Assembly: GCA_947629915.1 (NCBI GenBank)
Contig: CANRFN010000014.1
Location: 1 to 64,000, forward strand
Reading direction: 5' to 3'
DNA length: 64,000 nucleotides
Origin: an uncultured Oscillospiraceae bacterium
GTDB lineage: Bacteria > Bacillota > Clostridia > Oscillospirales > Oscillospiraceae
The notes below the pieces were generated by a model. That model was not told the DNA's origin and made no database searches. It saw only the letters and a list, made by a program, of their open reading frames with translations. Made by a program: the position numbers and the translations under genes. Within the stretch, counting starts at the first letter, position 1. Every line of letters starts with the position of its first letter. This document shows, one piece after another, positions 28,401 to 36,595 of the stretch.

Positions 28401-28825
28401 CCCTGCTCCTGACAGTACTGCTGTACCAGAAGCAGGTTCTGGGCGGCGGCCTGGATCTCCTGGTCTGTGAGGAGGTTGGTGCGGGTGTAGTCCGGGAGGG
28501 TCTGGCCGAAATACAGCCAGCCGTTGGAGCCCAGCACTACATCCTCTGCGATGGAGGTGTGGAGATAGGTGGCGTTCAGATAGGACCAGGCGGAGATCAG
28601 GTCCTGCCGGTGGAAGAAGTTGTCCCCGGCGTAGTCCACGAGACCATCCAGATAGTCCAGGTTGAGGCTGCCGTCCCGGTTTTGCAGGGAGGGCATGGTG
28701 GCAAGGCGCTGGTTGCCGTTCAGCTCGATGTCCTCCTGGGGCGGTGCCACCAGCATGCCCAGGGAGAAGACCATGCAGGTCCCCAGCAGCAGGAGGAGAA
28801 ACAGTACGTATCCTACTTTCTTCAT
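25433..28825 (-). CDS. AlgX/AlgJ-like acyltransferase fused to SLH and two transglutaminase domains
   Basis: 1130 aa. N-terminal signal anchor (about 3-30), then an AlgX/AlgJ-type SGNH domain (to about 350) with the catalytic Asp-His pair in QDSHWNGRG (about 205) and the nucleophile Ser in FRDSFGRN (about 298). A Thr/Pro linker and SLH-like repeats follow (about 490-690). Transglutaminase domain 1 has GRGNCYNFASTF (Cys about 817), DAHSWTEI and IFDPQMAW; domain 2 has GKGNCYSFSAVF (Cys about 1042), DDEHCWVVI and YIYDTQLEW. All three active sites look intact. The MBOAT partner gene is 15 bases upstream. It is predicted to transfer acyl groups to a wall polymer and to carry two transglutaminase activities on one wall-bound chain. 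Confidence 0.86.
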   Translation of the reverse strand: MKKVGYVLFLLLLLGTCMVFSLGMLVAPPQEDIELNGNQRLATMPSLQNRDGSLNLDYLDGLVDYAGDNFFHRQDLISAWSYLNATYLHTSIAEDVVLGSNGWLYFGQTLPDYTRTNLLTDQEIQAAAQNLLLVQQYCQEQGAQFVFTIAPNKNSLYPENMPRLTSNHYRSNAENLEFSLASRGVQYVDLFETLSSYDDVLYFTQDSHWNGRGAAIGADAINKALGRSTTYGNGPFQPEEVHLSDLYGMLYPAGKDMETDLTYTRALTFTYDTPIRSADNNNIYTTHEGETGSLLLFRDSFGRNLYPYMADTFGKAYFSRATEWCLDQIEPRDVDSVVVELVERNIVYLITYVPTMPAPEAKLPTNTSTVVPEIVLQESASDLEQCVYLEGTLPETPDVGTSVYIEGNAVPYEAFQLTGNRFAMHMPAQSAAGTMNVIYTANGVQKSAPAHLDAKNQPAAQPTGQPSSAETTGPETSEAPESSPTPMVSQIESQHNAYLQTTTGFFAPMDPFTRGDAALLFAAHQANPVQTDAAWDDISADSPYHAGASQMKALGLIDPAEDGGFHPEASLTRAELVRILAAFWPVRDDGEAFVDVPSDHPAAEAIGSARAWGWVSGSNGNQFRPDDPITRCEAAVMSNHALGRVPDEQAIAEADLYFPDVPQTAWYYLDVMEASISHSFTASEDGAESQWGNVTAPDTGLPADFRTQGFHLLDGWSYYYSEVTGDVLRNTVLDGTWRFDAEGHQTTGDAEVDAGLREILLKIITPEMDAEKRLSSIFAYVRDGYNYGHADVADDENPFGEGFVLNAAKVMLTNGRGNCYNFASTFFYLARWLGLNPTIYSGTLLGDAHSWTEIPEAGGTTIFDPQMAWRWFHDKEREDYEWYFYRFVDSTNRWQYTRVDSYGAGDTDPGEDELVYTAEVAPVDLSALENVTETGFYLVGGYTYYYDAEKGAFLKDATLDDIWTFDADGHYTTGDEDLDTALRKIVLGQCSESNSRAANLRALFGYCRDTYSYRKRDVPTQEEFTLDFVMDAAKQMISTGKGNCYSFSAVFYHLARWMGYDPSLVAGFVLYPDDEHCWVVIPDNDQDYIYDTQLEWRYVHDWGYVGFTWVFYHLQDTQDNLHYIESHRLK

Positions 28826-28840
28826 GGCACGCTCCTCAGA

Positions 28841-30244
28841 TCAGAAGGTGTTGTAGATGAAGGGCTGGAAGTTGCCCCCGGCCACCGCCAGAAGGCAGAC
28901 GGCGAAGAGCACCAATGCCAGGGCATAGCTGCCGAAGCCCAGCACAGAAGCCGCGGTCTTGTTCTTCTCCTCCAGCTTTTTGCCCAGGCCGGGGAAGAGG
29001 GGCACACAGGCCAGAAGACCGGCGATCAGGGCGATCCAGGCCGCCGGGGAGATCCGCTCCAGCACCAGCGTGCCGGCATAGGAGGAAGACCGGAAGGTGA
29101 GCATGGAACCCAGCATGGACAGGGCGCTGCCGATGGAGTCCGCCCGGAAGAAGACGAAGCCCACGATCACGAGAAGCATGGTGTAGATCCAGCCTAATAC
29201 CTTCCACTTGCCGGTGCGGGGCTTTGGCTTCTGTCCCTTGGCGCAGGCGGTCTCCACCGCGCTCCAGATCCCGTGCCAGGCGCCCCAGGCCAGGAAGGTG
29301 AGGTTGGCGCCGTGCCAGAGCCCGCTCACCGTGAACACGATGATCTGGTTCAGCATCTTGCGGACCATGCCCTTCTTGCCGCCGCCCAGGGGGATGTAGA
29401 GGTATGTCTGGAACCAGGAGGACAGGGAGATGTGCCACCGCTTCCAGAAGTCCCGGAGGGAGTCTGCCATATAGGGGTATTGGAAGTTCTCTGGTATGAC
29501 GAAGCCCAGTGCGGCGGAGAGGCCGATGGACATGTCGCTGTATCCGGAGAAGTCAAAATAGAGCTGCAGGGTATAGGCCAGAGCGCCCAGCCAACACACC
29601 AGGGCACCGCCGCTGCCCCCGATGTTGAAGGCGGCATTGGCGATGGCGGCGATGGACCCGGACAGCAGGAGCTTTTTGCCAAGGCCCACCACAAAGCGGC
29701 GGAAACCGGCGGCCGCCTGGGGGATGCTCAGGGTGCGGTCCTTCAGCTGTGGACCGAAGTCTTTATAGCGGGTGATGGGGCCGGAGGTGATCTGGGGGAA
29801 GAAGGAGATGTAGATCAGCACGTCCAGAAAGCTCCCCGCCTCGCCCCCCTGTGCCACATCGATCACATAGCTCAGGGCCTTGAAGGTGAAGAAGGACACG
29901 CCGATGGGGGCCAGGGGAGCCACATAGTTTTCCGGCCGCACCCCCAGCAGATCCACCGTAAAGGTGAGATACTTGTAGAAGAAGAGAACGCCGATGTTCA
30001 AAAGGACGGCGAGGGCGATGATCCCCTTCTTGGACTTGGCCTTTTGGGCAGCTTTCCCCAACAGCCAGTTCACCAGGAAGGAGCCCAGCAGGATGGGGAT
30101 CCCCTTGAGCTGGCCGAAAGCGTAGAAAATAAGGCTGGCCAGCACCAATATGATGTTTTGATACCGCCTGCCGAAGGGAAGCCAGTACAGCAGGACCGCA
30201 AACGGCAGGAAAAAGAATAGGAAGGGGGCTGCGTTTAGATCCAC
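28841..30244 (-). CDS. MBOAT-family membrane O-acyltransferase (AlgI-like)
   Basis: 467 aa, about 10 membrane segments. FLPFAVLLYWLPFGRRYQNI at the N-terminus, the FDFSGYSDMSIGLSAALGF stretch, FWKRWHISLSSWFQTYLYIP and the catalytic His in GLWHGANLTFLAWG (about residue 311) are standard for AlgI/PatA/DltB-type proteins. It moves acetyl or another acyl group from the cytosol across the membrane and hands it to an SGNH partner; the fusion gene 15 bases downstream supplies that partner. A Pro/Gly-rich ending FQPFIYNTF is typical of the family. Confidence 0.92.
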   Translation of the reverse strand: MDLNAAPFLFFFLPFAVLLYWLPFGRRYQNIILVLASLIFYAFGQLKGIPILLGSFLVNWLLGKAAQKAKSKKGIIALAVLLNIGVLFFYKYLTFTVDLLGVRPENYVAPLAPIGVSFFTFKALSYVIDVAQGGEAGSFLDVLIYISFFPQITSGPITRYKDFGPQLKDRTLSIPQAAAGFRRFVVGLGKKLLLSGSIAAIANAAFNIGGSGGALVCWLGALAYTLQLYFDFSGYSDMSIGLSAALGFVIPENFQYPYMADSLRDFWKRWHISLSSWFQTYLYIPLGGGKKGMVRKMLNQIIVFTVSGLWHGANLTFLAWGAWHGIWSAVETACAKGQKPKPRTGKWKVLGWIYTMLLVIVGFVFFRADSIGSALSMLGSMLTFRSSSYAGTLVLERISPAAWIALIAGLLACVPLFPGLGKKLEEKNKTAASVLGFGSYALALVLFAVCLLAVAGGNFQPFIYNTF

Positions 30245-30324
30245 GTCTCGTCTCTCCTATATGCAAAAAATACCGGCGGCACGGCCAGTTGGCCGGCCGC
30301 CGGATGGGGTGTCTCGGGGTTGAT

Positions 30325-31806
30325 TTATGCGGGCAGGGTGGAATACAGCTGCTCGGTGAAGTAATCGCCCTTGCTGGGGCAGGCCGTGGTGGCCCGCTGG
30401 GCGGCGGTGTTGTTGAAGTGCCACCACTCGGAGGCCAGGGGCGTGAAGCCGGAGGTGGTGAAGTATCTCCGGAGGCCCTGGGCGCAGTCTGATGCTTTCA
30501 TACCGGCGGACAGAGTGGTGTTGCCGGGGCTCACCTGGGAGGCGGCCCGCAGGCTCAGCTCGTGCATGGCGGTGGGCATGGAGTACCGCTCAAAATCAGT
30601 GCAGCGGAGGTACGGATAGCTGGCAACCTGCTTGATCTCGCCGGCCTTCATCCGCACCAGGGTCACGTCCAACGCGAAGCCGATCTGGTGGTTGGAGGTG
30701 CCGGTGGCGATGAACCAGCTGATGCTCCACGGGGAGGTGGAGATGCCGGCCTTTACCTCCGGGTCTACGTTGGCCATCTCCTGTACGGCATTGGCCACAG
30801 CCTTCTGCGTCTGGAGGGGCCGGAAGGTCTGATAGATCTCCAGACAGTTGCCCTCGGCCAGGGCCTTGTGCTGGGCGGCGCACACGTCCCGGGCGGCGGT
30901 GTACAGCATCGGCATGATGAACTCGTTCCGCGCCAAACGGACGTTATAGGCGTAGGTGTTGTAGAAGGACTTACCGGTTACATTCGGGATGTCCTTGCCG
31001 CAGGAGACAAATATGGAGCCAGAGCAGTTGGTGTCGTTATAGAGGATGGAGGGGATCACATCGGGCAGGTTGATGAAGCAGTACCGGTGCTCAATCCAGC
31101 CGGAGGTGAGGCTCTCGCCGAACTGGCTGTTCTGGTCCACGAAGTTGATATGCCACCAGTCCCCAACCTCCTCGATGATCTGAAAGCCGGTGCCGGGGAC
31201 CAGAACCGCCATGGCGCCCTGGAAGGAGGTCAGGTCCTGGGTGCTGGTGTTGGAGATGAGGGCAAACTTGGTGGTGCGGGCGGTGAAATCATCCGAGGCA
31301 TCCAGGTTGGCCTTGCCGGCGGTGGAGTTGGTGTCATCCCCGTAGACAAAGGAGGCTAGTTTATAGCCGGCCCGGTCTCCCGGGTTAGCAGGCCACACCG
31401 GCAGGTTCACGCTGGCAAAGCCCGTGGCGCCGTCCACCGGCATCTCCAGACCGTTGCCCAGCAGTGGCGGGATTTCCACATCTAGACCGTATGTGGTCTC
31501 AAACGGGATGGCGTTGGGGTCTACTGTGACTTCCGGCTCGGGGTCCGTCCCAGCGTTGGGGTCGTTGGGATCGGCGTTATCGGTGCCAGGGTCCGTGGCG
31601 GGCTCGGGGTTCTCGTTGCCTGAGAGGGGAGCGTCCGAGTTGGCTGCCGGGGGATCGGTGGCATTGGGGTCTTTGGAGTGGATTACAATGGGAGGGAAGG
31701 ACAGCAATGGGTCCGGCGTCTCCTCAATGGGTCCGATAAAGCCGCAGCTGCAGAGGCACACGGCAAGGAAAGCGCACAGGAGAGAGACTGCCTTACGGTG
31801 TTTCAT
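30325..31806 (-). CDS. M15-type D-Ala-D-Ala carboxypeptidase lipoprotein
   Basis: 493 aa. Signal peptide with lipobox LCSC, a low-complexity Asp/Pro linker, an SH3-like domain (GTGFQIIEEVGDWWHINF, GWIEHRYCF), and a VanY/DacB-type domain with SNHQIGFALD (about residue 372) and ASEWWHFN (about 459), so His, Asp, Glu and His are all present. It should trim the terminal D-Ala from cell-wall peptides on the outer face of the membrane. It is the first gene after a near-consensus promoter and heads the operon. It is about as long as, and very similar to, the degraded copy at 21262-22686. Confidence 0.88.
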   Translation of the reverse strand: MKHRKAVSLLCAFLAVCLCSCGFIGPIEETPDPLLSFPPIVIHSKDPNATDPPAANSDAPLSGNENPEPATDPGTDNADPNDPNAGTDPEPEVTVDPNAIPFETTYGLDVEIPPLLGNGLEMPVDGATGFASVNLPVWPANPGDRAGYKLASFVYGDDTNSTAGKANLDASDDFTARTTKFALISNTSTQDLTSFQGAMAVLVPGTGFQIIEEVGDWWHINFVDQNSQFGESLTSGWIEHRYCFINLPDVIPSILYNDTNCSGSIFVSCGKDIPNVTGKSFYNTYAYNVRLARNEFIMPMLYTAARDVCAAQHKALAEGNCLEIYQTFRPLQTQKAVANAVQEMANVDPEVKAGISTSPWSISWFIATGTSNHQIGFALDVTLVRMKAGEIKQVASYPYLRCTDFERYSMPTAMHELSLRAASQVSPGNTTLSAGMKASDCAQGLRRYFTTSGFTPLASEWWHFNNTAAQRATTACPSKGDYFTEQLYSTLPA

Positions 31807-32409
31807 ATTACCCCTTCTTTCCGGCAGAGACGGCGGCTGTACCCATCTCTGCCAGGTGATGATGTAGTAGGCAGAAGCGGAGCTGTCTGCCTGAAAAGAT
31901 GCTGTCTGTGTACGGAGGTGCGGTGCATTTCCCCACCCCTACAGCCTCTCATTTTACCGCTACCCGGGGGGACTGTCAAGAAGAGGGAGCGTTAAAAAAG
32001 TGTAAATGCAGCGCGGGGGAAATGGCTAAAATTGTGCATTTTCCAGGACGGACGGTACCTCTGGGGTGAAGATCGGGGGTTCAAAGTACAAAATGGCGCA
32101 TAGAGGATATGGGACGGAAAACATGCTGTGTTGGAAGAGATTCGGGGCGGGGAGCCAGACGGGAGAAAAGCCACCGGCACAGGGGAGAAACTGTGTGCCC
32201 GGTGGCATATGATGCAGCTTGGCGTGGCGGATCGTTCGGCTTGTGTGGTGCTGGTGCCACACTTGGGCACCCTGTGTATCGAAATTGCAAAATGTTGGAA
32301 TGTCTATTGCCTTCTTGTTTGAATTGTGGTACTTTTGTTGCGCCTATATGGGCCGCAAGTTAGGGTGTAATGCCCTGTGCCGTACTGGATGATTTGGGAG
32401 GGACTTGAG
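31807..32409. other. Divergent intergenic region
   Basis: 600 bases without a supported gene. It holds the leftward operon promoter at 31951-31979; a rightward promoter for the PstS-like gene must lie here but I saw no good -35/-10 pair. Confidence 0.5.
31951..31979 (-). promoter_or_regulatory. Promoter of the seven-gene surface operon
   Basis: On the minus strand TTGACA (31979-31974), 17-base spacer, TAAAAT (31956-31951). A perfect -35 and a good -10, giving a leader of about 140 bases before the ATG at 31806. Confidence 0.8.
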
Positions 32410-34398
32410 ATGAAACCGTTTGCCCGTGCCCTTTCCTTGCTCTGCGCTCTGGCGCTGCTGCTGTGCGGCTGCCAGAACGCCAATCCTGGGACCACAGTTG
32501 TTCCAACAGAACGACCCACAGTGGTGCCCACCGCCACGCCGGCGGAGACTGATCCGCCGGAGGCAACACCGGAGCCAACGGCAGAGCCCACGCCGGAGAT
32601 CACACCGGAACCGACACAGCCGCCCTTCCTCTTTGATCGCCTGAACTTCCCACGGCTGGACGGCTCTACGTCCACCGTCCCACTGGGGAAGGCCATCGCG
32701 TCCAAGCTCCTGGGAGAGACCCCGGAGCAGGTGGCAGACCTGATCCACTTCTCTCGGACCACCGAGTCCTTCCGGATGCTCCTGTACGGCTTCTGCGACC
32801 TCCTGATCTCCGCCGAACCCGCCGCCAGCATCTGGGAGGAGAAAGAGAGTCTCGGCTTTGAGTGGGAGATGGAGCCCTTTGCGGTGGACGGCCTGGTGTT
32901 CCTGGTGAACAAAGACAATCCCATAGACTCCATCACCATAGACCAGATTCGCGGCATCTACACCGGGGAGATCACCAACTGGTCTCAGATTGGCGGGGCG
33001 GACCTGGACATCGTGCCCTTCCAGCGCAACGCCGAGGCCGGCAGCCAGACCGCCATGCTGAAACTGGTGATGCAGGATACCCCCATGATGGAGCCGCCCA
33101 CAGACCGGGTGATCGATTCCATGGCAGGGCTCATCGAGGCCGTCTCCTCCTTTGACGGATCTCCCGCCGCCATCGGGTACTCCGTCTATTACTACGCCAA
33201 CGACATGAGGATGGCGGACGGATTGAAGATCCTGAAGGTGGAGGACGTGGAGCCCAGTGCAGACACCCTCCGGAGCAAGGAATATCCCCTCCTCCTGAAC
33301 TACTACGTCCTCATCAAGGCCGGCCTGGAGGAGACCTCCCCCACCAAGCAGCTCTTCCAGTGGATCCTCTCCGAGGAGGGACAAAAGCTGGTGGCCGGCC
33401 AAGGGTACGTGTCTGTGCTGGATGTGGAGCCGGACCCGGACACCGGGAAGATCCAACCCGTGGGTTCTCTCTGGAGGCTCTCGGAGCACTACGTGGGCGG
33501 CGATCCCATCGTGCCAGGGAAGCCATACGGCCAGCTGCTGCCCTATGTGGGTGCCATTCAGTACTACACCACCCCCGGTGGCCTGGATACCTTCTCCCGG
33601 TATCTGTATGGGGTCTGCAACAACGCCGGACAGCTCATCACCGCCCCGGTGTACAACAGCGCCTTCTATCGCGGGGGATTCCTGGTGCTGGAGCGGCAGA
33701 TCACGGAGCCGCTGCACCCGGAGATCAACCAGTACTTCAACACCACCGTGGCCTCTCCGGACGGGTCTTTGGTGAAGGATCTGGGTACCTGCCGGGTGGA
33801 CAGCACCGGCCTTGCGGACACACCCCTGGCGGCGCAGTATCCGGACGGCACCTTCTCCCTGCTGAATGCAGACCTGGAGCCCGCTATCACTATCCAGGGA
33901 AAAGATCTGGAGGCATTTGTGGGCGAGGGATTCTTCCAGCACGCGGTCTGGAACACCGTGAATGCGGGGCCGTTCCTGCTGTTCGCCCCTGAGGACTTCC
34001 CGGACTATGCGGAGGTGTACCACCGCACCGCCGAGGGCAACGAGATCTTCCGCCTGTATGTGGACTTGCGGGATGGGTCCATCTCCGAGGAGAGACCGGA
34101 GGGCTTCCCGGATCTGCCCGCCATGCCGGAACCTGCTCCAACAGTAGAGGGCTATGAGGTGTACTATCGGGAGGTGGACGGATTCACCGGCACGGTGTAC
34201 TACCACGCCCGGAACATCGAGACCGGTGAAGACGTGCTGCTGAACCAGAACGGCGCACTGGCCTGGATCGGGGACGCGTATATGGTGGTGGGCGGCCTCG
34301 TGATGCAGATGGAGGACGATGAGCTCCTCTGCTGCACCTGGAACGACATGGACGCCGGGACCATCTTCCGGTACTACCTGGCCTCCAACGTGGACTGA
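32410..34398 (+). CDS. PstS-like substrate-binding lipoprotein with WG-like C-terminal region
   Basis: 662 aa. Lipobox LCGC, Thr/Pro linker (about 27-75), then a phosphate-binding-protein-like domain with ITIDQIRGIYTGEITNWSQI (about 175-197), a hallmark of PstS, and SQTAML. From about residue 360 the sequence changes to repeats like YLYGVCNNAGQLITAPVYNS that resemble WG/KWG beta-propeller repeats. The family usual length is 280-350 aa, so about half is extra. No ABC transporter genes follow, so it may be a surface sensor or binding protein rather than an importer part. GGGAGGG precedes the ATG at 32410. Confidence 0.78.
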   Translation: MKPFARALSLLCALALLLCGCQNANPGTTVVPTERPTVVPTATPAETDPPEATPEPTAEPTPEITPEPTQPPFLFDRLNFPRLDGSTSTVPLGKAIASKLLGETPEQVADLIHFSRTTESFRMLLYGFCDLLISAEPAASIWEEKESLGFEWEMEPFAVDGLVFLVNKDNPIDSITIDQIRGIYTGEITNWSQIGGADLDIVPFQRNAEAGSQTAMLKLVMQDTPMMEPPTDRVIDSMAGLIEAVSSFDGSPAAIGYSVYYYANDMRMADGLKILKVEDVEPSADTLRSKEYPLLLNYYVLIKAGLEETSPTKQLFQWILSEEGQKLVAGQGYVSVLDVEPDPDTGKIQPVGSLWRLSEHYVGGDPIVPGKPYGQLLPYVGAIQYYTTPGGLDTFSRYLYGVCNNAGQLITAPVYNSAFYRGGFLVLERQITEPLHPEINQYFNTTVASPDGSLVKDLGTCRVDSTGLADTPLAAQYPDGTFSLLNADLEPAITIQGKDLEAFVGEGFFQHAVWNTVNAGPFLLFAPEDFPDYAEVYHRTAEGNEIFRLYVDLRDGSISEERPEGFPDLPAMPEPAPTVEGYEVYYREVDGFTGTVYYHARNIETGEDVLLNQNGALAWIGDAYMVVGGLVMQMEDDELLCCTWNDMDAGTIFRYYLASNVD

Positions 34399-34440
34399 GC
34401 GGAGCCCAGGCGGCATCTCAAACTACAACGGATCCGGCAA

Positions 34441-34690
34441 AGTATCCCCCGTCCGCGAAAGACTGCGGACGGGGGATTGCGCATCATGGGGCCCCAGGTA
34501 TCCGGAAGTCCCGTGGAAAAGTACATCAATTGGCCCTTAAAATCCATAGAAAAGAGCATGGAGAAATGTACAGAATGGTCCCTGCGTCTTGCATAAGATA
34601 CGTTGATAAATGCAAAAATGTAATTGCTTTTTCTCTGAATTTGTGCTATCCTGCCGTTGCGGCGCTGTACGGGAGAACGGAGGGAAGACG
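34441..34690 (+). repeat. Intergenic element, copy 1
   Basis: The hairpin, the GGGGATTGCGCATCA flank, a GTGGAAAAGTAC...ATTGGCCC unit and an AATTGCTTTTTCTCTGAATT ... CTGCCGTTGCGGCGCT block recur in the same order at 36106-36400. Copy 1 ends at the ribosome site of the AAA_14 gene and presumably carries its promoter. Confidence 0.65.
34444..34477 (+). terminator. Hairpin after the PstS-like gene
   Basis: ATCCCCCGTCCGC pairs with GCGGACGGGGGAT around an 8-base loop, 45 bases after the stop. A near-copy lies at 36110-36143. Confidence 0.7.
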
Positions 34691-36049
34691 ATGCTTCAGA
34701 GAAAGATATCCAAGCGGATTGAGGCTTTCTATGCGAACTGGCCCGGCAAGGCGCTGATGATCATCGGCGCACGGCAGGTGGGGAAGTCCTATATCGTGGA
34801 GGAGTTCTGCAAGGCACACTATGAAAGCTACATCAGAGTGGACTTTCGCGCAGACGCGGAGTGCATCTCGCTGCTTTCTGGTGCGGGGAGCGCAGAGGAA
34901 ATCCTTGTGCGCCTGTCTACGCGGTTCGGGGACCAAATGATCCCCGGCAAGACAATCATCTTCTTCGATGAAGTGCAGGAGTGCAAGAAGCTGATCACGC
35001 AGATCAAGTATCTCGTGCAGGACGGCACCTATGATTACATTCTCAGTAGTTCCATGCCCGGTTCGGTCTTTCAGAACATCGTGTCCGCTCCGGTGGGCTA
35101 CATGGACATCCTTCCGATGTACCCGCTGGACTTTGAGGAATTTGCGCTGGCCAATGGTGTGGGTTCCAATGTGACGAACGTACTGCACCAGTCTTTCGAG
35201 ACCAAATCGCCCGTGGACTCCTACATCCACGGACGGATGATGCAGCTCTTTGAGCTCTATCTCATTGTTGGCGGGATGCCGACTGCGGTTTCCACATACC
35301 TGGAGACCAAGAATCTGCGCCGCGTGGCAGAGGCGCAGCATGCGATCCTTCAGTTGTACCGCAGCGACATTTCCCGATATGACGAGGAAGACCGCCTCTA
35401 CCTGAATGACATTTTCGACCGGATCCCCGGCGAGCTGAACGCCAAGAACAAGCGTTTTATCCTGAACCATCTTAGGGAAAAAGCCCGCTGGGACAAGCTT
35501 TCCGACGGCTTCCGCTGGCTCAAGGATGCCGGCATTGCGCTTCCCGCCCATGCGGTGGAGGAACCCAAAGTCCCGCTGCTCCTCTCCAAATCGAAGAACC
35601 TCTTTAAGCTTTTTTCCAACGATGTGGGACTGCTGGCGGCGCAGTACGGCGGCGACATCCAGCTCATGGTTCTCCAGCATGAGACGGCGATCCATTTCGG
35701 CTCGCTCTATGAAAATGTCGCTGCCGAGGAGCTCACCGCCCATGGGTATTCCCTCTCCTACTACAACAGCAAGAAGCTCGGCGAGCTGGATTTTGTCATC
35801 GAGGAGGGCGGAAAGGTCTTGCCCATCGAGATCAAATCCGGAAAGGACTACTACCGGCACAACGCCATGGACAACGTGCTGAAGCACTATGAGGACGACA
35901 CCAGAGAGGGATACGTCTTCTGCGGGGAAAACGTGGAGCAGGCAGGTAAAATCACGTACTTCCCGATCTACATGCTGATGTTCCTGCAAAAGAAGGAACT
36001 GCCGGAGGAGATTGTGTATGAAACAGACTTCTCCGATCTCGGGGATTGA
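34691..36049 (+). CDS. AAA_14/DUF4143 ATPase
   Basis: 452 aa. Walker A GARQVGKS (about 26-33), Walker B TIIFFDE (about 87-93), a typical DUF4143 middle region (LFELYLIVGGMPTAVSTYLE) and a C-terminal PD-(D/E)XK-like motif GELDFVIEEGGKVLPIEIK. GGAGGGA lies five bases before the ATG at 34691. This family is common and mobile in Clostridia and Bacteroidia; its role is unknown, with proposals ranging from defence to chromosome maintenance. It is flanked on both sides by copies of one intergenic element, so the gene plus one copy looks like a duplicated or inserted unit. Confidence 0.88.
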   Translation: MLQRKISKRIEAFYANWPGKALMIIGARQVGKSYIVEEFCKAHYESYIRVDFRADAECISLLSGAGSAEEILVRLSTRFGDQMIPGKTIIFFDEVQECKKLITQIKYLVQDGTYDYILSSSMPGSVFQNIVSAPVGYMDILPMYPLDFEEFALANGVGSNVTNVLHQSFETKSPVDSYIHGRMMQLFELYLIVGGMPTAVSTYLETKNLRRVAEAQHAILQLYRSDISRYDEEDRLYLNDIFDRIPGELNAKNKRFILNHLREKARWDKLSDGFRWLKDAGIALPAHAVEEPKVPLLLSKSKNLFKLFSNDVGLLAAQYGGDIQLMVLQHETAIHFGSLYENVAAEELTAHGYSLSYYNSKKLGELDFVIEEGGKVLPIEIKSGKDYYRHNAMDNVLKHYEDDTREGYVFCGENVEQAGKITYFPIYMLMFLQKKELPEEIVYETDFSDLGD

Positions 36050-36109
36050 GAGATTCCGGAGCACAGGATGCTCGTCTGCCAACCGAACCCGCCAGAGCAA
36101 AACAGTATC

Positions 36110-36143
36110 ATCCCCCGTCCGCGAGAGACCGCGGACGGGGGAT
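36110..36143 (+). terminator. Hairpin after the AAA_14 gene
   Basis: ATCCCCCGTCCGCG pairs perfectly with CGCGGACGGGGGAT. Same hairpin as at 34444-34477 with one added pair. Confidence 0.72.
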
Positions 36144-36178
36144 TGCGCATCACGGGACCCCGGCTTCCGGTGGAAGGT

Positions 36179-36345
36179 GTAGAAAAGCGTACGAATTGGC
36201 CCTGAAATCCCATGGAAAGTGTACTGATTGGCCCAGAAATATCGTGGAAAAATGTACGAACAGGCTCCTATATCTCGTGGAAAAATGCATGGAAAAGTGT
36301 GCGGAATGGCTCCAATATCCCGTGGAAAAATGCGTGGAATGCGAT
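36179..36345 (+). repeat. Degenerate tandem repeat, about 33-bp unit
   Basis: Four to five units resembling GTGGAAAAATGTACGGAATG followed by GCCCC and ATATCCC, with 32-45 base spacing (unit 4 holds a partial duplication). One or two units are present in element copy 1 at 34513-34580. Because 33 is a multiple of three, the frames repeat as peptides with RGKM, but no ribosome site supports translation. Confidence 0.65.
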
Positions 36346-36595
36346 TGTCTTTTCTCTGGAGGTGTATTTTCCTGCTGTTGCGGTGCTCCAGGGCCAGTGG
36401 TGGGAAGACTTTCTTGTGCGCCGGGCATGGCACTTCTGTACTGGAGGCAGGGCGGAGAGCGATACAGAGCGGTACGGATCCCGTGGATCGGCGAGGGGGA
36501 TTTCAACGTCCTGGTCCCCGGTGAACTGCAGGTTCCTGGACAGCACACCGCCTTGGGAGAGATACTCCTAATGTATAAGGAGAGAAGGTGAACCC

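Larger units (their letters stand above)
36050..36595. other. Intergenic element copy 2 and tail without a gene
   Basis: Copy 2 of the element fills 36106-36400. After it, about 195 bases up to the antitoxin gene hold no supported gene. The copy ends in GTGGGAAGAC, like the GAGGGAAGACG before the AAA_14 start, so a former gene start may have been lost here. Confidence 0.55.

Noticed and set aside
36228..36524. Plus-strand frame with repeated ISRGKM peptides over the 33-base repeats
   Set aside because: Periodicity comes from the tandem DNA repeat being a multiple of three; no start signal and the downstream part is not protein-like.
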